Positions 46,675-56,591 of a stretch of 64,000 nt of DNA are shown here, in pieces. The DNA comes from JAICMB01 sp963838885 (GTDB taxonomy: Bacteria > Acidobacteriota > Terriglobia > Bryobacterales > Bryobacteraceae): assembly GCA_963838885.1 (NCBI GenBank), contig CAWITB010000006.1:62001-126000 (forward strand), written 5' to 3'. A program made the position numbers and the translations under genes. Below the pieces are notes generated by a model that did not search any database, was not told the origin of the DNA, and was given only the letters and a program-made list of their open reading frames with translations. Each line of letters starts with the position of its first letter. Within the stretch, counting starts at the first letter, position 1.

Positions 46675-49626
46675 ATGCTCCTTTCCGCCACGCCGTCGCG
46701 TGTAGCGCTGTTCCTCTGCATCACCACGGCTGCCGTCGCCCAGCCCCTTCCTTCAAATCTGTTTCAAGCGCTCGAATGGCGCTTTATTGGGCCCTATCGC
46801 GGAGGCCGCGTCATCGCCGCAACCGGCGTTGCCGGCGACGAGCGTACGTTCTACTTCGGCGCGGTCGGCGGCGGACTTTGGAAAACCACCGATGGCGGTA
46901 CTGTCTGGAAGCCCATCTTCGACGGCCAACCGGTCGCGTCAATAGGAGCTGTCGCGGTTGCCCCCTCGAATCCCAATATTTTGTACGCGGGCACGGGCGA
47001 GGCGGACATGCGCTCCGATATTTGTTTCGGCAATGGCGTCTACAAGTCTACCGATGGCGGCAAAACATGGAGTAGCGTCGGCCTCCGCGATTCGCAACAG
47101 ATCGGTCGCGTCGTTATCGATCCCCATAACCCCGAAATCGTTTACGTCGCCGCCCTGGGCCACGCCTATGCCCCCAATCCCGAGCGCGGCGTGTACCGCT
47201 CTACCGATGGCGGTGCGACTTGGTCGCACGTCCTCGACAAAGGTCCCGGCATCGGCGCCATCGACCTGGCCATCGACCCCGAAAATCCGCGCGTCCTCTA
47301 CGCCGCCATGTGGAATGCGCGCCGCCCGCCGTGGAGCCAATATGGACCGATCGAAGGTCCCGGAGGCGGTCTGTATAAATCGACCGACGGCGGCGATGCG
47401 TGGTCCGCCATTACGGGCAATGGCCTTCCGGACGGCGATTGGGGTCACGCTGGAATCGCCATCGCGCGTGGGACTGCAGGCCACCGCGTTTACGCGCTGA
47501 TCGACGCCAAAAGCGGCGCGGGCCTGTATCGCTCGGACGATTCCGGAAAGACCTGGTCGCGCGTTTCGAACGACCCCCGCATCACGAGCCGCGGATGGTA
47601 TTTCGGACAGATCGCCATCGACCCGCACGACCCCGATATTGTGTACATACCCAATGTCGCCACCTATCGCTCGACCGATGGCGGCAAGACCTTCGACGTT
47701 CTCAAAGGCGCGCCCGGCGGCGACGATTATCACACTCTGTGGATCGATCCCACCGATCCCACGCGCATCATCCTCGGCAGCGACCAGGGTACGAATATCA
47801 GCGTCGATCGCGGCAAAACATGGACGCCCTGGTACAACCAGCCGACCGCGCAGATGTACCACGTCATCACAGACAATCAATTCCCCTACTGGGTTTATGG
47901 ATCGCAGCAGGACAGCGGCACGGTGGCGCTGCCCAGCCGGACGAATCACGGCCAGATCAATGAATACGATCGTGGCTGGGTCGGAGGCGCCGAAAGCGGC
48001 TACATTGCCCCCGATCCCAAAGATCCCAATATCGTTTACGTCGGCGACACCAACGGGTCGCTGGCGCGCTGGGACAAGCGCACCGCGCAGAGCCAGAACA
48101 TCACGCCGTGGCCCTTGCCCGCTTTCGGCACGGACATCGCTAAGCGCAAGTACCGCTTCCCTTGGACTGCGCCGCTGATCTTTTCGAAAACCGGTCCGCC
48201 TACTCTCTATTACGGTTCTCAGATCCTGCTCAAGACCACGGATGGCGGCCTCCACTGGACCGAAATGAGCGGCGATCTCACCGGCGCCGAAAAAGGCGCA
48301 CCGGTCGAAGGACCGGTGACCACCGCCAACGCCAAGGCGCGCGGCTATGGCGTTATTTATTCCATCGCACCATCGCCATTAAATCCCGCGCTGATCTGGA
48401 CCGGCAGCGACAGTGGCATGATCTATCTCACGCGCACGGGCGGGAAAACTTGGACCAATGTCACCCCGAAAGGCCTCTCCGACTGGAGCAAGATCGCGCA
48501 GCTCGAAGCCTCCCGCTTCGATCCCGCCGTGGCCTATGCGGCCGTCGACCGCCATCGCCTGGACGATTACAGCCCGCACATCCTGCGCACCCACGACTAT
48601 GGCAAGACCTGGACGGAGCTCGATAACGGCATCGCGCGGCCCGCGTTTGTAAACGCCGTCCGCGAGGACCCCGCGCGCAAAGGCCTGCTCTATGCCGCCA
48701 CCGAGACCGGCGTCTATGTTTCCTTTGACGACGGCGACAACTGGCAGCCGCTCCAGCGCAATCTTCCCGTCGTTTCCGTACGCGACTTGATCGTTCACGG
48801 CGACGATCTCGTGGTCGCGACGCACGGCCGCGGCTTCTACATTCTCGACGATGTTACGCCGCTGCGCCAAGCCGGCGCCAAGCTCGCCGCGAACGACGCC
48901 GTTCTCTTCAAGCCGGCAACCGCCATCCGGCTGATCAGCGCCGCTTTTCAAGGCACTCCGTTTCCTTTCGAGGTTCCGCGCGCCGCGAATCCGCCCGCCG
49001 GCGCCGTGATCGATTACTATCTGCCATCCGCGGCGACCGACGAAGTCAAACTCGAAATTCTCGACGCTAAAGGCCAACTCGTCCGCCGTTACTCCACAAA
49101 CGACCATCCTCCCGTGCGCCGCGCCGGTCTCGCCATCGCCGACGCTTGGATCCCAACGCCGCCGCATCTGACCGCCAACGCCGGTCTGAACCGCTTTGTC
49201 TGGGATCTCCGGTACACTCCGCCCGAAACCATCGGCCGCCGCCGCGGTGGCGGAGACGAAGAGGAAGGCGAAGCCGCCGGCCCCATGGCCCTCCCCGGAA
49301 ACTATCAGGTTCGCCTCACCGCCGCGGGCCGTAGCCTGACCCAGCCCCTGACCGTCAAAATGGACCCACGCTCGGATGAAACACCCGCCGCCCTCGCCGC
49401 GCAATTCGAGCTAGGTATGAAAGCCTCGCGGGGAATGCAACGATCCGCCGCACTGGCGCGCCAGGCACAGGCGGGCTCGGCAAAAACCGCTCTCTCCGGC
49501 GTGAACCGGCGCTTTGCCGTAGTCCTGGCGGTGGTAAACAGCGCCGACCGCCGGCCGCCCGCGCAGGCTTACGAGATTTACGACCAAGCCGCCCGCGATT
49601 TGGACGCCGGGAACTCGCGGCGTTGA
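46675..49626 (+). CDS. BNR/VPS10 (sortilin-like) beta-propeller secreted protein
   Basis: 983 aa with a signal peptide (MLLSATPSRVALFLCITTAAVA). The start of the mature protein is LEWRFIGPYRGGRV, typical of the acidobacterial 'glycosyl hydrolase, BNR repeat' group. Asp-box repeats are frequent: KSTDGGKTWSSVG, YRSTDGGATWSHV, YRSDDSGKTWSRVS and others. The C-terminal 150 residues form a beta-sandwich (FVWDLRYTPPETIG). No catalytic residues can be assigned. It lies 13 bp after the glucoamylase gene and is probably co-transcribed. Confidence 0.92.
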   Translation: MLLSATPSRVALFLCITTAAVAQPLPSNLFQALEWRFIGPYRGGRVIAATGVAGDERTFYFGAVGGGLWKTTDGGTVWKPIFDGQPVASIGAVAVAPSNPNILYAGTGEADMRSDICFGNGVYKSTDGGKTWSSVGLRDSQQIGRVVIDPHNPEIVYVAALGHAYAPNPERGVYRSTDGGATWSHVLDKGPGIGAIDLAIDPENPRVLYAAMWNARRPPWSQYGPIEGPGGGLYKSTDGGDAWSAITGNGLPDGDWGHAGIAIARGTAGHRVYALIDAKSGAGLYRSDDSGKTWSRVSNDPRITSRGWYFGQIAIDPHDPDIVYIPNVATYRSTDGGKTFDVLKGAPGGDDYHTLWIDPTDPTRIILGSDQGTNISVDRGKTWTPWYNQPTAQMYHVITDNQFPYWVYGSQQDSGTVALPSRTNHGQINEYDRGWVGGAESGYIAPDPKDPNIVYVGDTNGSLARWDKRTAQSQNITPWPLPAFGTDIAKRKYRFPWTAPLIFSKTGPPTLYYGSQILLKTTDGGLHWTEMSGDLTGAEKGAPVEGPVTTANAKARGYGVIYSIAPSPLNPALIWTGSDSGMIYLTRTGGKTWTNVTPKGLSDWSKIAQLEASRFDPAVAYAAVDRHRLDDYSPHILRTHDYGKTWTELDNGIARPAFVNAVREDPARKGLLYAATETGVYVSFDDGDNWQPLQRNLPVVSVRDLIVHGDDLVVATHGRGFYILDDVTPLRQAGAKLAANDAVLFKPATAIRLISAAFQGTPFPFEVPRAANPPAGAVIDYYLPSAATDEVKLEILDAKGQLVRRYSTNDHPPVRRAGLAIADAWIPTPPHLTANAGLNRFVWDLRYTPPETIGRRRGGGDEEEGEAAGPMALPGNYQVRLTAAGRSLTQPLTVKMDPRSDETPAALAAQFELGMKASRGMQRSAALARQAQAGSAKTALSGVNRRFAVVLAVVNSADRRPPAQAYEIYDQAARDLDAGNSRR

Positions 49627-49654
49627 AGTGTAGTCTAATCCCAACGGAGGCTTT

Positions 49655-50830
49655 ATGCGTTTCTCCGCTCTCGTTCTGATCGCCCTTGCCGCCGCCTTCG
49701 CCCAAGTACCTACGCCCAGCGATGCCAATGCCGCCTTGAATCAAGGCGTCCAGGCATATCGCAGCGCGCGATACGACGAAGCCGTCGCGGACTTTCAAAA
49801 GGCCGTCGATTTCGATCCCAACAACGCAACCGCCCGGCTGTATCTTGCGACGGCCTACATGGTCCGCTACATTCCCGGCTCGAACGATCCCCAAAACATT
49901 GCCCTTGCCGAGCGCGCCAAAACCGAATTTGAGAGCGTTTTGCAAATCGATCCTTCTAATGTGCCCGCCCTCCAATCGCTCGCATCCCTGAGCTATCAGG
50001 AGGCCCAAGGAGCATTCTCGGCCGAGCAAAAACTCCGTAAACTCGATGAGGCCCGCGACACATACCAAAGACTTCTATTAGTCGCGCCCCGCGACAAGGA
50101 GGCGTTTTACTCGCTGGGAGTCATCGATTGGACCAAATTCTATCCCGCCCTCATGGCCGCCCGAAGGCAACTCGGGATGAATCCGCCCGATCCCGGTCCC
50201 TTAGCCGACCCGGCCATGCGGCAAGACTTGAACGCGAAATATGGCGCCATCATTGCGGATGGAATCGCAAACTTGGAAAAAGCCCTGGACATCGACCCGC
50301 AATACGGCGACGCCATGGCCTACATGAACCTGCTCATCCGCGAGCGCGCGGACCTCCGCGACTCGCCAGAGGATTACAAGCAAGACATCGCTGCCGCCGA
50401 TCAATGGGTCCAGAAAGCTCTCGAAGCCAAGAGGATGAAATCCAGGGGTAGCGGCGTATTCAGCGCCCTTATAGCGCCGCCCCCGCCTCCACCCCCGCCG
50501 CCTCCGTATGGGACCGCGGGAGGAACAACACCGCAACGCATCCGAGTCGGCGCCAACGTTGCAGCCGCTAACCTGGTCCGCAAAGTCGATCCGATCTATC
50601 CCCCGCTCGCGCAGCAAGCGCAAGTAACGGGCACGGTCCGATTCATCGCCACCATCGGCAGAGATGGAACCGTCCTCAATCTCCAACTCGTCAGCGGCCA
50701 CCCCCTGCTTGTCGCAGCCGCCCACGAAGCCATCAAGCAATGGCTCTATAAGCCTACGCTGCTCAACGGCGCTCCCGTTGAAGTCGTCACCGAAGTCGAC
50801 GTGCCCTTCACGCTCTTTCCCGGCCAATAG
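49655..50830 (+). CDS. TPR-repeat protein with C-terminal TonB domain
   Basis: 391 aa with a signal peptide (MRFSALVLIALAAAFAQ) and a strong ribosome site (GGAGG). TPR-like helices occupy residues 25-260 (ALNQGVQAYRSARYDEAVAD and following). A run of ten prolines near residue 275 links to a TonB C-terminal domain: KVDPIYPPLAQQAQVTGTVR, GRDGTVLNLQLVSGHPLL, EAIKQWLYKPTLLNG. There is a signal peptide but no N-terminal TonB membrane anchor and no ExbB/D nearby, so it probably uses the TonB fold for protein contacts. It overlaps the convergent YihY remnant by 23 bp. Confidence 0.88.
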   Translation: MRFSALVLIALAAAFAQVPTPSDANAALNQGVQAYRSARYDEAVADFQKAVDFDPNNATARLYLATAYMVRYIPGSNDPQNIALAERAKTEFESVLQIDPSNVPALQSLASLSYQEAQGAFSAEQKLRKLDEARDTYQRLLLVAPRDKEAFYSLGVIDWTKFYPALMAARRQLGMNPPDPGPLADPAMRQDLNAKYGAIIADGIANLEKALDIDPQYGDAMAYMNLLIRERADLRDSPEDYKQDIAAADQWVQKALEAKRMKSRGSGVFSALIAPPPPPPPPPPYGTAGGTTPQRIRVGANVAAANLVRKVDPIYPPLAQQAQVTGTVRFIATIGRDGTVLNLQLVSGHPLLVAAAHEAIKQWLYKPTLLNGAPVEVVTEVDVPFTLFPGQ

Positions 50831-51720
50831 GCCAACTTGCCGCCAGCCGCTCCCGCTCGGCATTAAACTCGCACCCCGCCAGACCGATAACCGAAAGCAA
50901 ATACATCCAGACCAGCAATACGATCACCGCCGCGATGCTTCCGTACATTACGTTGTAATTCGCAAGGTGGCGAACATACCAGCCGAATGCCGTCGTTGCC
51001 GCCACCCACAATCCCGTCGCAAGAAACGCCCCCGGCCACACGCGCCGCAGCTTCATCGGCCGGTTCGGTCCAAAATAATAAACCAGTCCCGTCACCAATA
51101 CCACGCAGCCTACGGCGGCCACGTAACGCGCCACGATGCTTAACACCTCCGCCCAACCTCGCAACTGCGCGTCGTGAACCCCGATCCCCGCAGCTTTAAA
51201 CCAGCGCGTCTCCAGCCGCGCTCCAAAGGCAATCAGAAACGACGCCGCTACGGCCGGAATCGCGCCGATCAAGACCAGCAAAACCGCCATGCCGCGCTGT
51301 TTTACTAAAAGAACGTCCGCCGGGAAGCCGGTACGCCGCCTGAAACCCTTCCATGAGGCTCATCATCGCGCCCGAGGCCGCCCATAACGATACCAAGCTC
51401 GCCACCACTACCAGCCACACCGGCCGCTGCCCGCGCACCACGAATTGGTATCGCACCAATTCTTCCGAACCCGGAGGAACCACGACGAAGAGGAATCGCG
51501 CCAGCATCCGCGATACTCCCTGGGCATTGGCGCGCAGCAAAATCGCCGCAATCGATGTCAGGATCGGAAACAACGACAACAGGCCCGAGTACGCGATCCC
51601 CTTCGCGATACCAAAGCAGTTGTCTTCGTAAGCCGCGATGAAGGTCTGCCGCAGCAATCCCCACAGCCGCTCCCAAGCTCGTGCTTGGACGACGAAAACT
51701 CGCGGTGCTTCGCTCGACAT
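50808..51720 (-). pseudogene. YihY/BrkB-family membrane protein, single frameshift
   Basis: The N-terminal half (from ATG 51720) reads YEDNCFGIAKGIAYSGLLSL and MMSLMEGFQAAYRLPGGRSF, then the frame breaks at about 51305. The rest continues in another frame from MAVLLVLIGAIPAVAASFL to the end, including VWPGAFLATGLWVAATTAF and NVMYGSIAAVIVLLVWMYLL. Corrected, this is a normal length of about 303 aa with six membrane helices. One inserted base (AGTA where a 3-base codon is expected) explains it. The role of the family is unclear; its former name ribonuclease BN was a mistake. Confidence 0.88.
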
Positions 51721-51726
51721 GGCCGC

Positions 51727-53529
51727 TCAACCCGCGACTTTCGATTCCAACTCCGCCCAGCGTTCGTACAGCGCATCCACGGCCTCCTGCGCCCGAAGCA
51801 TCTCGTCATAGCGCGCCTGCACGATCGCGGCGTCGCCGCTCCCTTCGTGCTGCTGCATCCCCTCCTGGGCTTGCCGCAATCGCTGCTCCGCCTCCGCAAT
51901 GCGCGCTTCCATTTCCTCATATTCCCGGTTCTCGAGATAAGAAAGCTTGCGCCCCTTGCCCGCCTCGCGCACGCGGCCGTTTCCCGTTTTCTCACGGCTA
52001 CGGTCCGCCTGCTCCAGACCTCTTCTCCACGATTCCCACTGCTCGCAATCCGCAAACGCCTCCGCGCCTCCCCGCCCATCCAGCCCCACAATCGCCGTCG
52101 AGACCCGGTCCAGCATGTAGCGATCGTGCGTCACCATCACCACCGCGCCCGGAAAATCGAGCAGGCTGTCCTCTAGCGTCTCGAGTGTCGGAATATCGAG
52201 ATCGTTGGTGGGCTCGTCCAGAAGCAGCACGTCCGCCGGGCGCAGCATCAAACGCGCGATCAAAACCCGCGCCTGCTCCCCGCCCGAAAGCCGTCCCACC
52301 GGCAATTCGAGCTGCTCCGCCTTGAATTGAAATCGCGCCGCCCACCCGGCCACGTGGATGGGACGCCCGCGATAGATTACCGAATCGCCCTCTGGCGCCA
52401 GCGCCCGTCGCAACGACACTGCGGGATCGAGTTGCTCGCGGCTCTGATCGAAATACAGCGCCTTCACGCCTTCCGCCCTCCGCACCTCGCCCCTGTCCGC
52501 GTCCACTTCAGCGGCGAGAATCCGCAATAGCGTAGTCTTACCGCTTCCGTTCGGACCCAGCAACCCCAGTCGCGTCCCCGGCGACAGCACGAACGACAGA
52601 TTGCGGAACAGCTCCCGGCCGCCGACCGTTTTTGCGATATGATCCGCCTCCAGTAGCCGCTTGGTCCGCCGTTCCGTTCCAGTGAAATCGATCCCCGTCG
52701 ATCGCGAGGTCATGCGCGACGAAACCTCGCTCAGCTCCGCCATCAGCTCGTGCGCCGCTTCGATCCGCGCCTTTGATTTTGTCGTCCGCGCCTTCGCTCC
52801 GCGCCGCAGCCATTCGATTTCGCCCCGCACCTTGTTCTCGAGCGATTCCTGCCGCTTCGCCTGCGCATGCAGAAACTGCTCTTTCTTCTCTAAAAATGCG
52901 CTATAGTTCCCATTCACCCGGTACAGCCCTTCCGGATAGACGCGATTAATCTCCATCATGGATGTCGCCGTGTTCTCGAGGAAATAGCGGTCGTGGCTCA
53001 CCACCAGCGACGCGAACGGCGCCGCCGTCAGCAGGCGCTCCAGCCACAGAATGCCTTCCAGATCCAGGTGATTCGTTGGCTCATCGAGAAGCAACAGCTC
53101 CGGTTTTTTCAACAACTCCCGCGCCACTGCCAGCCTTTTCCGCCAACCGCCCGACAAAGCTCCCGTTTTGACGCTCGCGTCCGTGAATCCCGCCCGCCCC
53201 AGCACGGTATTCGTGCGCGCCACGCGCTCCGTTTCGGTCAGCGCTTCAACAAGAGGAACCTCGTCCATGACTTGCTGAATCGACTTGGCGTCATCAAACG
53301 AATCCTCCTGCGCCACATAGCCGAGGCGCAACAACTTTCGTGGCGCCAGGATGCCATCGTCGGGCGCAATCCGCCCCGCCATGATCTCGAGCAGCGTCGA
53401 TTTGCCCGCGCCGTTCGGACCGATCAACCCAATGCGGTCCTCTTCGTTAATCGCTAGCGAAATCCCCTCGAACAAGGTGCGCGAGCCGAAGGTCTTCGAA
53501 ATATTTTGGCAGCTCAGCAGCAGAGCCAC
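51727..53529 (-). CDS. ABC-F family ATPase (Uup-like)
   Basis: About 600 aa from GTG 53529; an ATG at 53553 would add a less typical lead. Two ATPase domains are seen: Walker A GPNGAGKSTLLEIMAG, signature LSGGWRKRLAVARELL, Walker B LLLLDEPTNHLD; then GPNGSGKTTLLRILAA, LSGGEQARVLIARLML and VLLLDEPTNDLD. The linker (RRGAKARTTKSKARIEAA) and a C-terminal coiled coil (REYEEMEARIAEAEQRL) match Uup-type ABC-F proteins, which act on the ribosome or DNA transposition rather than transport. No membrane segments. Confidence 0.94.
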   Translation of the reverse strand: MALLLSCQNISKTFGSRTLFEGISLAINEEDRIGLIGPNGAGKSTLLEIMAGRIAPDDGILAPRKLLRLGYVAQEDSFDDAKSIQQVMDEVPLVEALTETERVARTNTVLGRAGFTDASVKTGALSGGWRKRLAVARELLKKPELLLLDEPTNHLDLEGILWLERLLTAAPFASLVVSHDRYFLENTATSMMEINRVYPEGLYRVNGNYSAFLEKKEQFLHAQAKRQESLENKVRGEIEWLRRGAKARTTKSKARIEAAHELMAELSEVSSRMTSRSTGIDFTGTERRTKRLLEADHIAKTVGGRELFRNLSFVLSPGTRLGLLGPNGSGKTTLLRILAAEVDADRGEVRRAEGVKALYFDQSREQLDPAVSLRRALAPEGDSVIYRGRPIHVAGWAARFQFKAEQLELPVGRLSGGEQARVLIARLMLRPADVLLLDEPTNDLDIPTLETLEDSLLDFPGAVVMVTHDRYMLDRVSTAIVGLDGRGGAEAFADCEQWESWRRGLEQADRSREKTGNGRVREAGKGRKLSYLENREYEEMEARIAEAEQRLRQAQEGMQQHEGSGDAAIVQARYDEMLRAQEAVDALYERWAELESKVAG

Positions 53530-53598
53530 GCACAATTGTAGCCGCAACATCAATCCTGGCGATGTGTTAAGCCGTATTCAGGGTCTGGTCCAAATTTC

Positions 53599-54111
53599 AT
53601 GCGCTTTCTACTGCTCGCCACTCTTGCGTTCTGCCCGCTCCTGAACGCCGCCGAAGATTGGGGCGCGCTGCAATATCTGATTGGAACCTGGACCGCCGAA
53701 GGCGCTGGCGAGCCGGGCAATGGAACGGGAACGTTCTCCTTCGAGCCGGATCTGCAGGGCGAAGTTCTCGTCCGCAAAAGTCACGCGGAATATCCCGCCT
53801 TGAAAGACCGTAAACCCGCCGTCCACGACGACCTCATGATCGTCTACCGCGAGCTCTCCGAGCGCGCCGAAGGAGCCCTGCGGGCCATTTACTTCGACAA
53901 TGAAGGCCACGTCATTCGCTACCGCGTCACCATGTTCGGCGATAAGATCGTGTTCGCCACCGATCCCGAAAGCGGCGGTCCACAGTACCGTTTCACCTAT
54001 ACGCACACCAGCCCCGATACGCTAAGACTGAAGTTCGAAATCGGATCGCCAGGCAAAGGCTTCACCACCTACCTCGACGGCGCTGCTAAACGCGTCGCCA
54101 CGCCGCGGTAG
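53599..54111 (+). CDS. Secreted small beta-barrel protein (DUF1579/FABP-like)
   Basis: 170 aa with a signal peptide (MRFLLLATLAFCPLLNAA). The mature part starts WGALQYLIGTWTAEGAG, a pattern of lipocalin-like or nitrobindin-like barrels (the LxGTW motif), followed by many strands up to TYLDGAAKR. Ligand and role are unknown. It is divergent from the ABC-F gene. Confidence 0.7.
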   Translation: MRFLLLATLAFCPLLNAAEDWGALQYLIGTWTAEGAGEPGNGTGTFSFEPDLQGEVLVRKSHAEYPALKDRKPAVHDDLMIVYRELSERAEGALRAIYFDNEGHVIRYRVTMFGDKIVFATDPESGGPQYRFTYTHTSPDTLRLKFEIGSPGKGFTTYLDGAAKRVATPR

Positions 54112-54152
54112 CCGCCGTTAGCGCCGAAAACGGCAGCATGAAATAATGAACT

Positions 54153-54623
54153 GTGGAACGTCTAGTCGAGTCCGAGCGGCGAAAAAGCGAACGACCTGCA
54201 GGGCAAGAGCTACCACTCGTGTTCCTGGACACAAACGTGATCGTCGGCTATCTGCAAGGCGATCCCGTAGCCGTCCAGTTGTTTGCCGCTGAAGCGGATG
54301 GTCGCGCTCGGTTTGCCATCAATCCCATAATGCTGCAGGAACTGCTGCTAACTGCGGATGCCGCCATTAGACTTTAGTTCGAACGGATCAGGGATCACTT
54401 GAGAGTCCTTCCGGTGGACCTTGAAAAAGCTGAAGCCCTGCTCCCAAGCGTACGCGCTCTAAGAAATCGTTTAGTCCACTCTAATGACATTTTGATTTTG
54501 AGCAGCGCCGATCAATGTGAGTTTCTGGTTACGAGAGATGAACGCTTGAAGGGCTTGGTGAGAACCGGGAAGCCACGGGTCGTAAGTCCTGAAGAACTCG
54601 TCGCGCGCCTTCGGGCGGCGTAG
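54153..54623 (+). pseudogene. PIN-domain (VapC-like) gene with an in-frame amber stop
   Basis: The frame is unbroken from 54153 to 54623 except for one TAG at 54375-54377. The first half has LVFLDTNVIVGYLQGD (first acidic residue of the PIN active site) and FAINPIMLQELL. After TAG it continues RIRDHLRVLPVDLEKAEAL, then NDILILSSADQCEFLVTRDE and SPEELVARLRAA. A CAG to TAG change at one codon would explain it. PIN toxins cut RNA; no antitoxin gene is visible upstream. The gene is followed, with 1-bp overlap, by a second PIN remnant. Confidence 0.8.
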
Positions 54624-55163
54624 TGCGCGTCTACTACGATACAGGAGTCTTCATAGACTACCTCGGCTCACATGGGAATACGGTTTTAAGGACAGTAGAC
54701 CGGCGCGGACGAAGCCTGCGGCACTCGCCGCGAACGCGGAACGGCTCTTCGAAACAGTTGGCCGCGCCCACATCGGGGCCACTTCATGTCTAACGTATTA
54801 CGAGATAGAAGAAGCGCTTTATCTGCTGCTTGCACAGTTTGCAAGGGTATATCTCACGCCGGTACAATGCTCATTCCCGCAGCGCGGTCAATAACAGCCC
54901 AGTACAAATGGTCGTCGATTTATTCGAAATCGGAATGCTCGATTTAACGCCGGGAACGATCCGCTCCAGCGTCAGCAGCTCGAGTTACAGACGGGTGGAG
55001 TGCGGGCCGCAGACGCCCTTCACGCTGCAACCGCGATTGCATCGATGCCGACCTAATCGTCTCGACGGATGGAGGACTGCTTCAACTTGATCGACTTCTC
55101 GTCAACGAACGCGGAATCGAGGTACTCTGCCGCGATACGGATTCGGCGCCCCAACTTGTATAG
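54623..55163 (+). pseudogene. Second PIN-domain gene, multiply frameshifted
   Basis: Begins GTG 54623 (VRVYYDTGVFIDYLGSHG). Coherent pieces in other frames follow: ERLFETVGRAHIGATSCLTY, YEIEEALYLLLAQFA, QMVVDLFEIGMLDLTP, ELQTGGVRAADALHAATAI, and DADLIVSTDGGLLQLDRLLV before a stop at 55161. The DTGVFIDYL start and the AADALHAATA segment with DADLIVSTD fit a PIN nuclease. At least three frame changes break it. It looks like a dead toxin next to a nearly intact one. Confidence 0.65.
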
Positions 55164-55260
55164 CATTGCCGCACCATATGACTTTCCAACCCTTCATACC
55201 TGATTCCACCCCACAAATCCTGTGTTACCGTCGATTTATTCCGCCACACGGGGATTTGAA

Positions 55261-56580
55261 ATGAAACTCTGGATCGCTCCGCTCCTGGCCCTCGCGCTTG
55301 CCGCGCAGGACCGTCCGCCCAAGCTCAAAATCATCACGGCCGAGCTGCCCAATGGCGTCCACATCGTCATGCACGAGGACCATAGCCGGCCCGTCGTCAA
55401 CCTGCAAGTTTGGTATCACGTCGGCTCGAAAAACGAGAGCGAAGGCCGCACCGGATTCGCCCACCTGTTCGAACATCTCATGTTCCGCGGCTCCAAGAAT
55501 GTCGGCCCTGAAGACCACATGAAGTATGTCCGCGAGGCGGGTGGCGTCGATAACGCTTACACCAGCTTCGATCAGACCGTCTATTGGGAAACGTTCCCGT
55601 CCAATTATCTCGACCGTATGCTGTGGCTTGAAGCCGACCGCATGGGTTCGCTCGACATCAGTCAGGAGAACTTTACCAAGGAGCGCGAAGTCGTCAAGGA
55701 GGAGCGCCGCCTGCGCGTCGACAACGCTCCCTACGGCCTCATGCAGGACGCCCTGTGGCAAATCGAATACCAGCAGTATCCTTATAAGCACCCGCCCATC
55801 GGCAGCATGGAAGACCTGAACAAGGCCACCATCGCCGATGTCCAGGAATTCTTCAACACCTTCTACGTCCCGAACAACGCAACGGTCGTCATCGTCGGTG
55901 ATTTCGACGCCAAAGACGCCGTCGCCCATGCCAGAAAATACTTTGGACCGATCCCGCACTCCAAAAACCCTGTTCCGCGCGTCACCGCAACGGAGCCTCA
56001 GCAAACGCAAGTCCGCGAGCTCACCGAGAATTATCCCAACGTCCCGTTACCAGCCGTTCTCGAGCTATTTCACCTGCCGCCGATGGCCAACCCGGACAGC
56101 TACCCGCTCGACATCGCCTCCGACATCCTCTCCCATGGCCAAAGCTCGCGCCTCTACAAGCGTCTGGTCTACGACGAGCAGGCCGCCGTCGAAGCCGCGG
56201 GCGAATCCTTTTTCCTCGAAGGTCCTTCGCTCTTCTTCGGCTTCGGCATCGCCAATCAGGGCAAGAATGTCAAGGAAATCGCAACCAGCATGGACTACGT
56301 TTTCGAGCAGATGCGCAAACAGCCCGTTACCGGCGAAGAGCTGACTAAAGCCAAAAACCAGACCACCGCCGGCTTCATCGTGGAAGGCCAGTCGATGCAG
56401 CAGAAAGCCGACCTGCTCGGTAAGATGGCGGTCCTGCGCGGCGATGCTCAGCTAGCCAACTCCGAGATCGAAAAGTATCAAGCCGTCACTGCCGCCGACG
56501 TGCAGCGCGTCTGCGAAAAGTATCTGCCTACGTCGAATGAGACGAGGGTTTTCGTCTATCCCGAACAGGCCAAGAAGTAG
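55261..56580 (+). CDS. M16 zinc peptidase, catalytically competent, secreted
   Basis: 439 aa from ATG 55261 with a signal peptide (MKLWIAPLLALALAAQ). The HxxEH motif is intact in FAHLFEHLMFRGS near residue 75, with the downstream glutamate likely in the EREVVKEERRLR segment near 145. Family members degrade peptides in the periplasm and often work with an inactive partner, here encoded next with an 11-bp gap. Confidence 0.95.
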   Translation: MKLWIAPLLALALAAQDRPPKLKIITAELPNGVHIVMHEDHSRPVVNLQVWYHVGSKNESEGRTGFAHLFEHLMFRGSKNVGPEDHMKYVREAGGVDNAYTSFDQTVYWETFPSNYLDRMLWLEADRMGSLDISQENFTKEREVVKEERRLRVDNAPYGLMQDALWQIEYQQYPYKHPPIGSMEDLNKATIADVQEFFNTFYVPNNATVVIVGDFDAKDAVAHARKYFGPIPHSKNPVPRVTATEPQQTQVRELTENYPNVPLPAVLELFHLPPMANPDSYPLDIASDILSHGQSSRLYKRLVYDEQAAVEAAGESFFLEGPSLFFGFGIANQGKNVKEIATSMDYVFEQMRKQPVTGEELTKAKNQTTAGFIVEGQSMQQKADLLGKMAVLRGDAQLANSEIEKYQAVTAADVQRVCEKYLPTSNETRVFVYPEQAKK

Positions 56581-56591
56581 GACCCAATTTC

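Noticed and set aside
46939..48255. 438-codon minus-strand open frame
   Set aside because: Antisense of the BNR propeller gene; repeats in it only mirror the Asp-box repeats.
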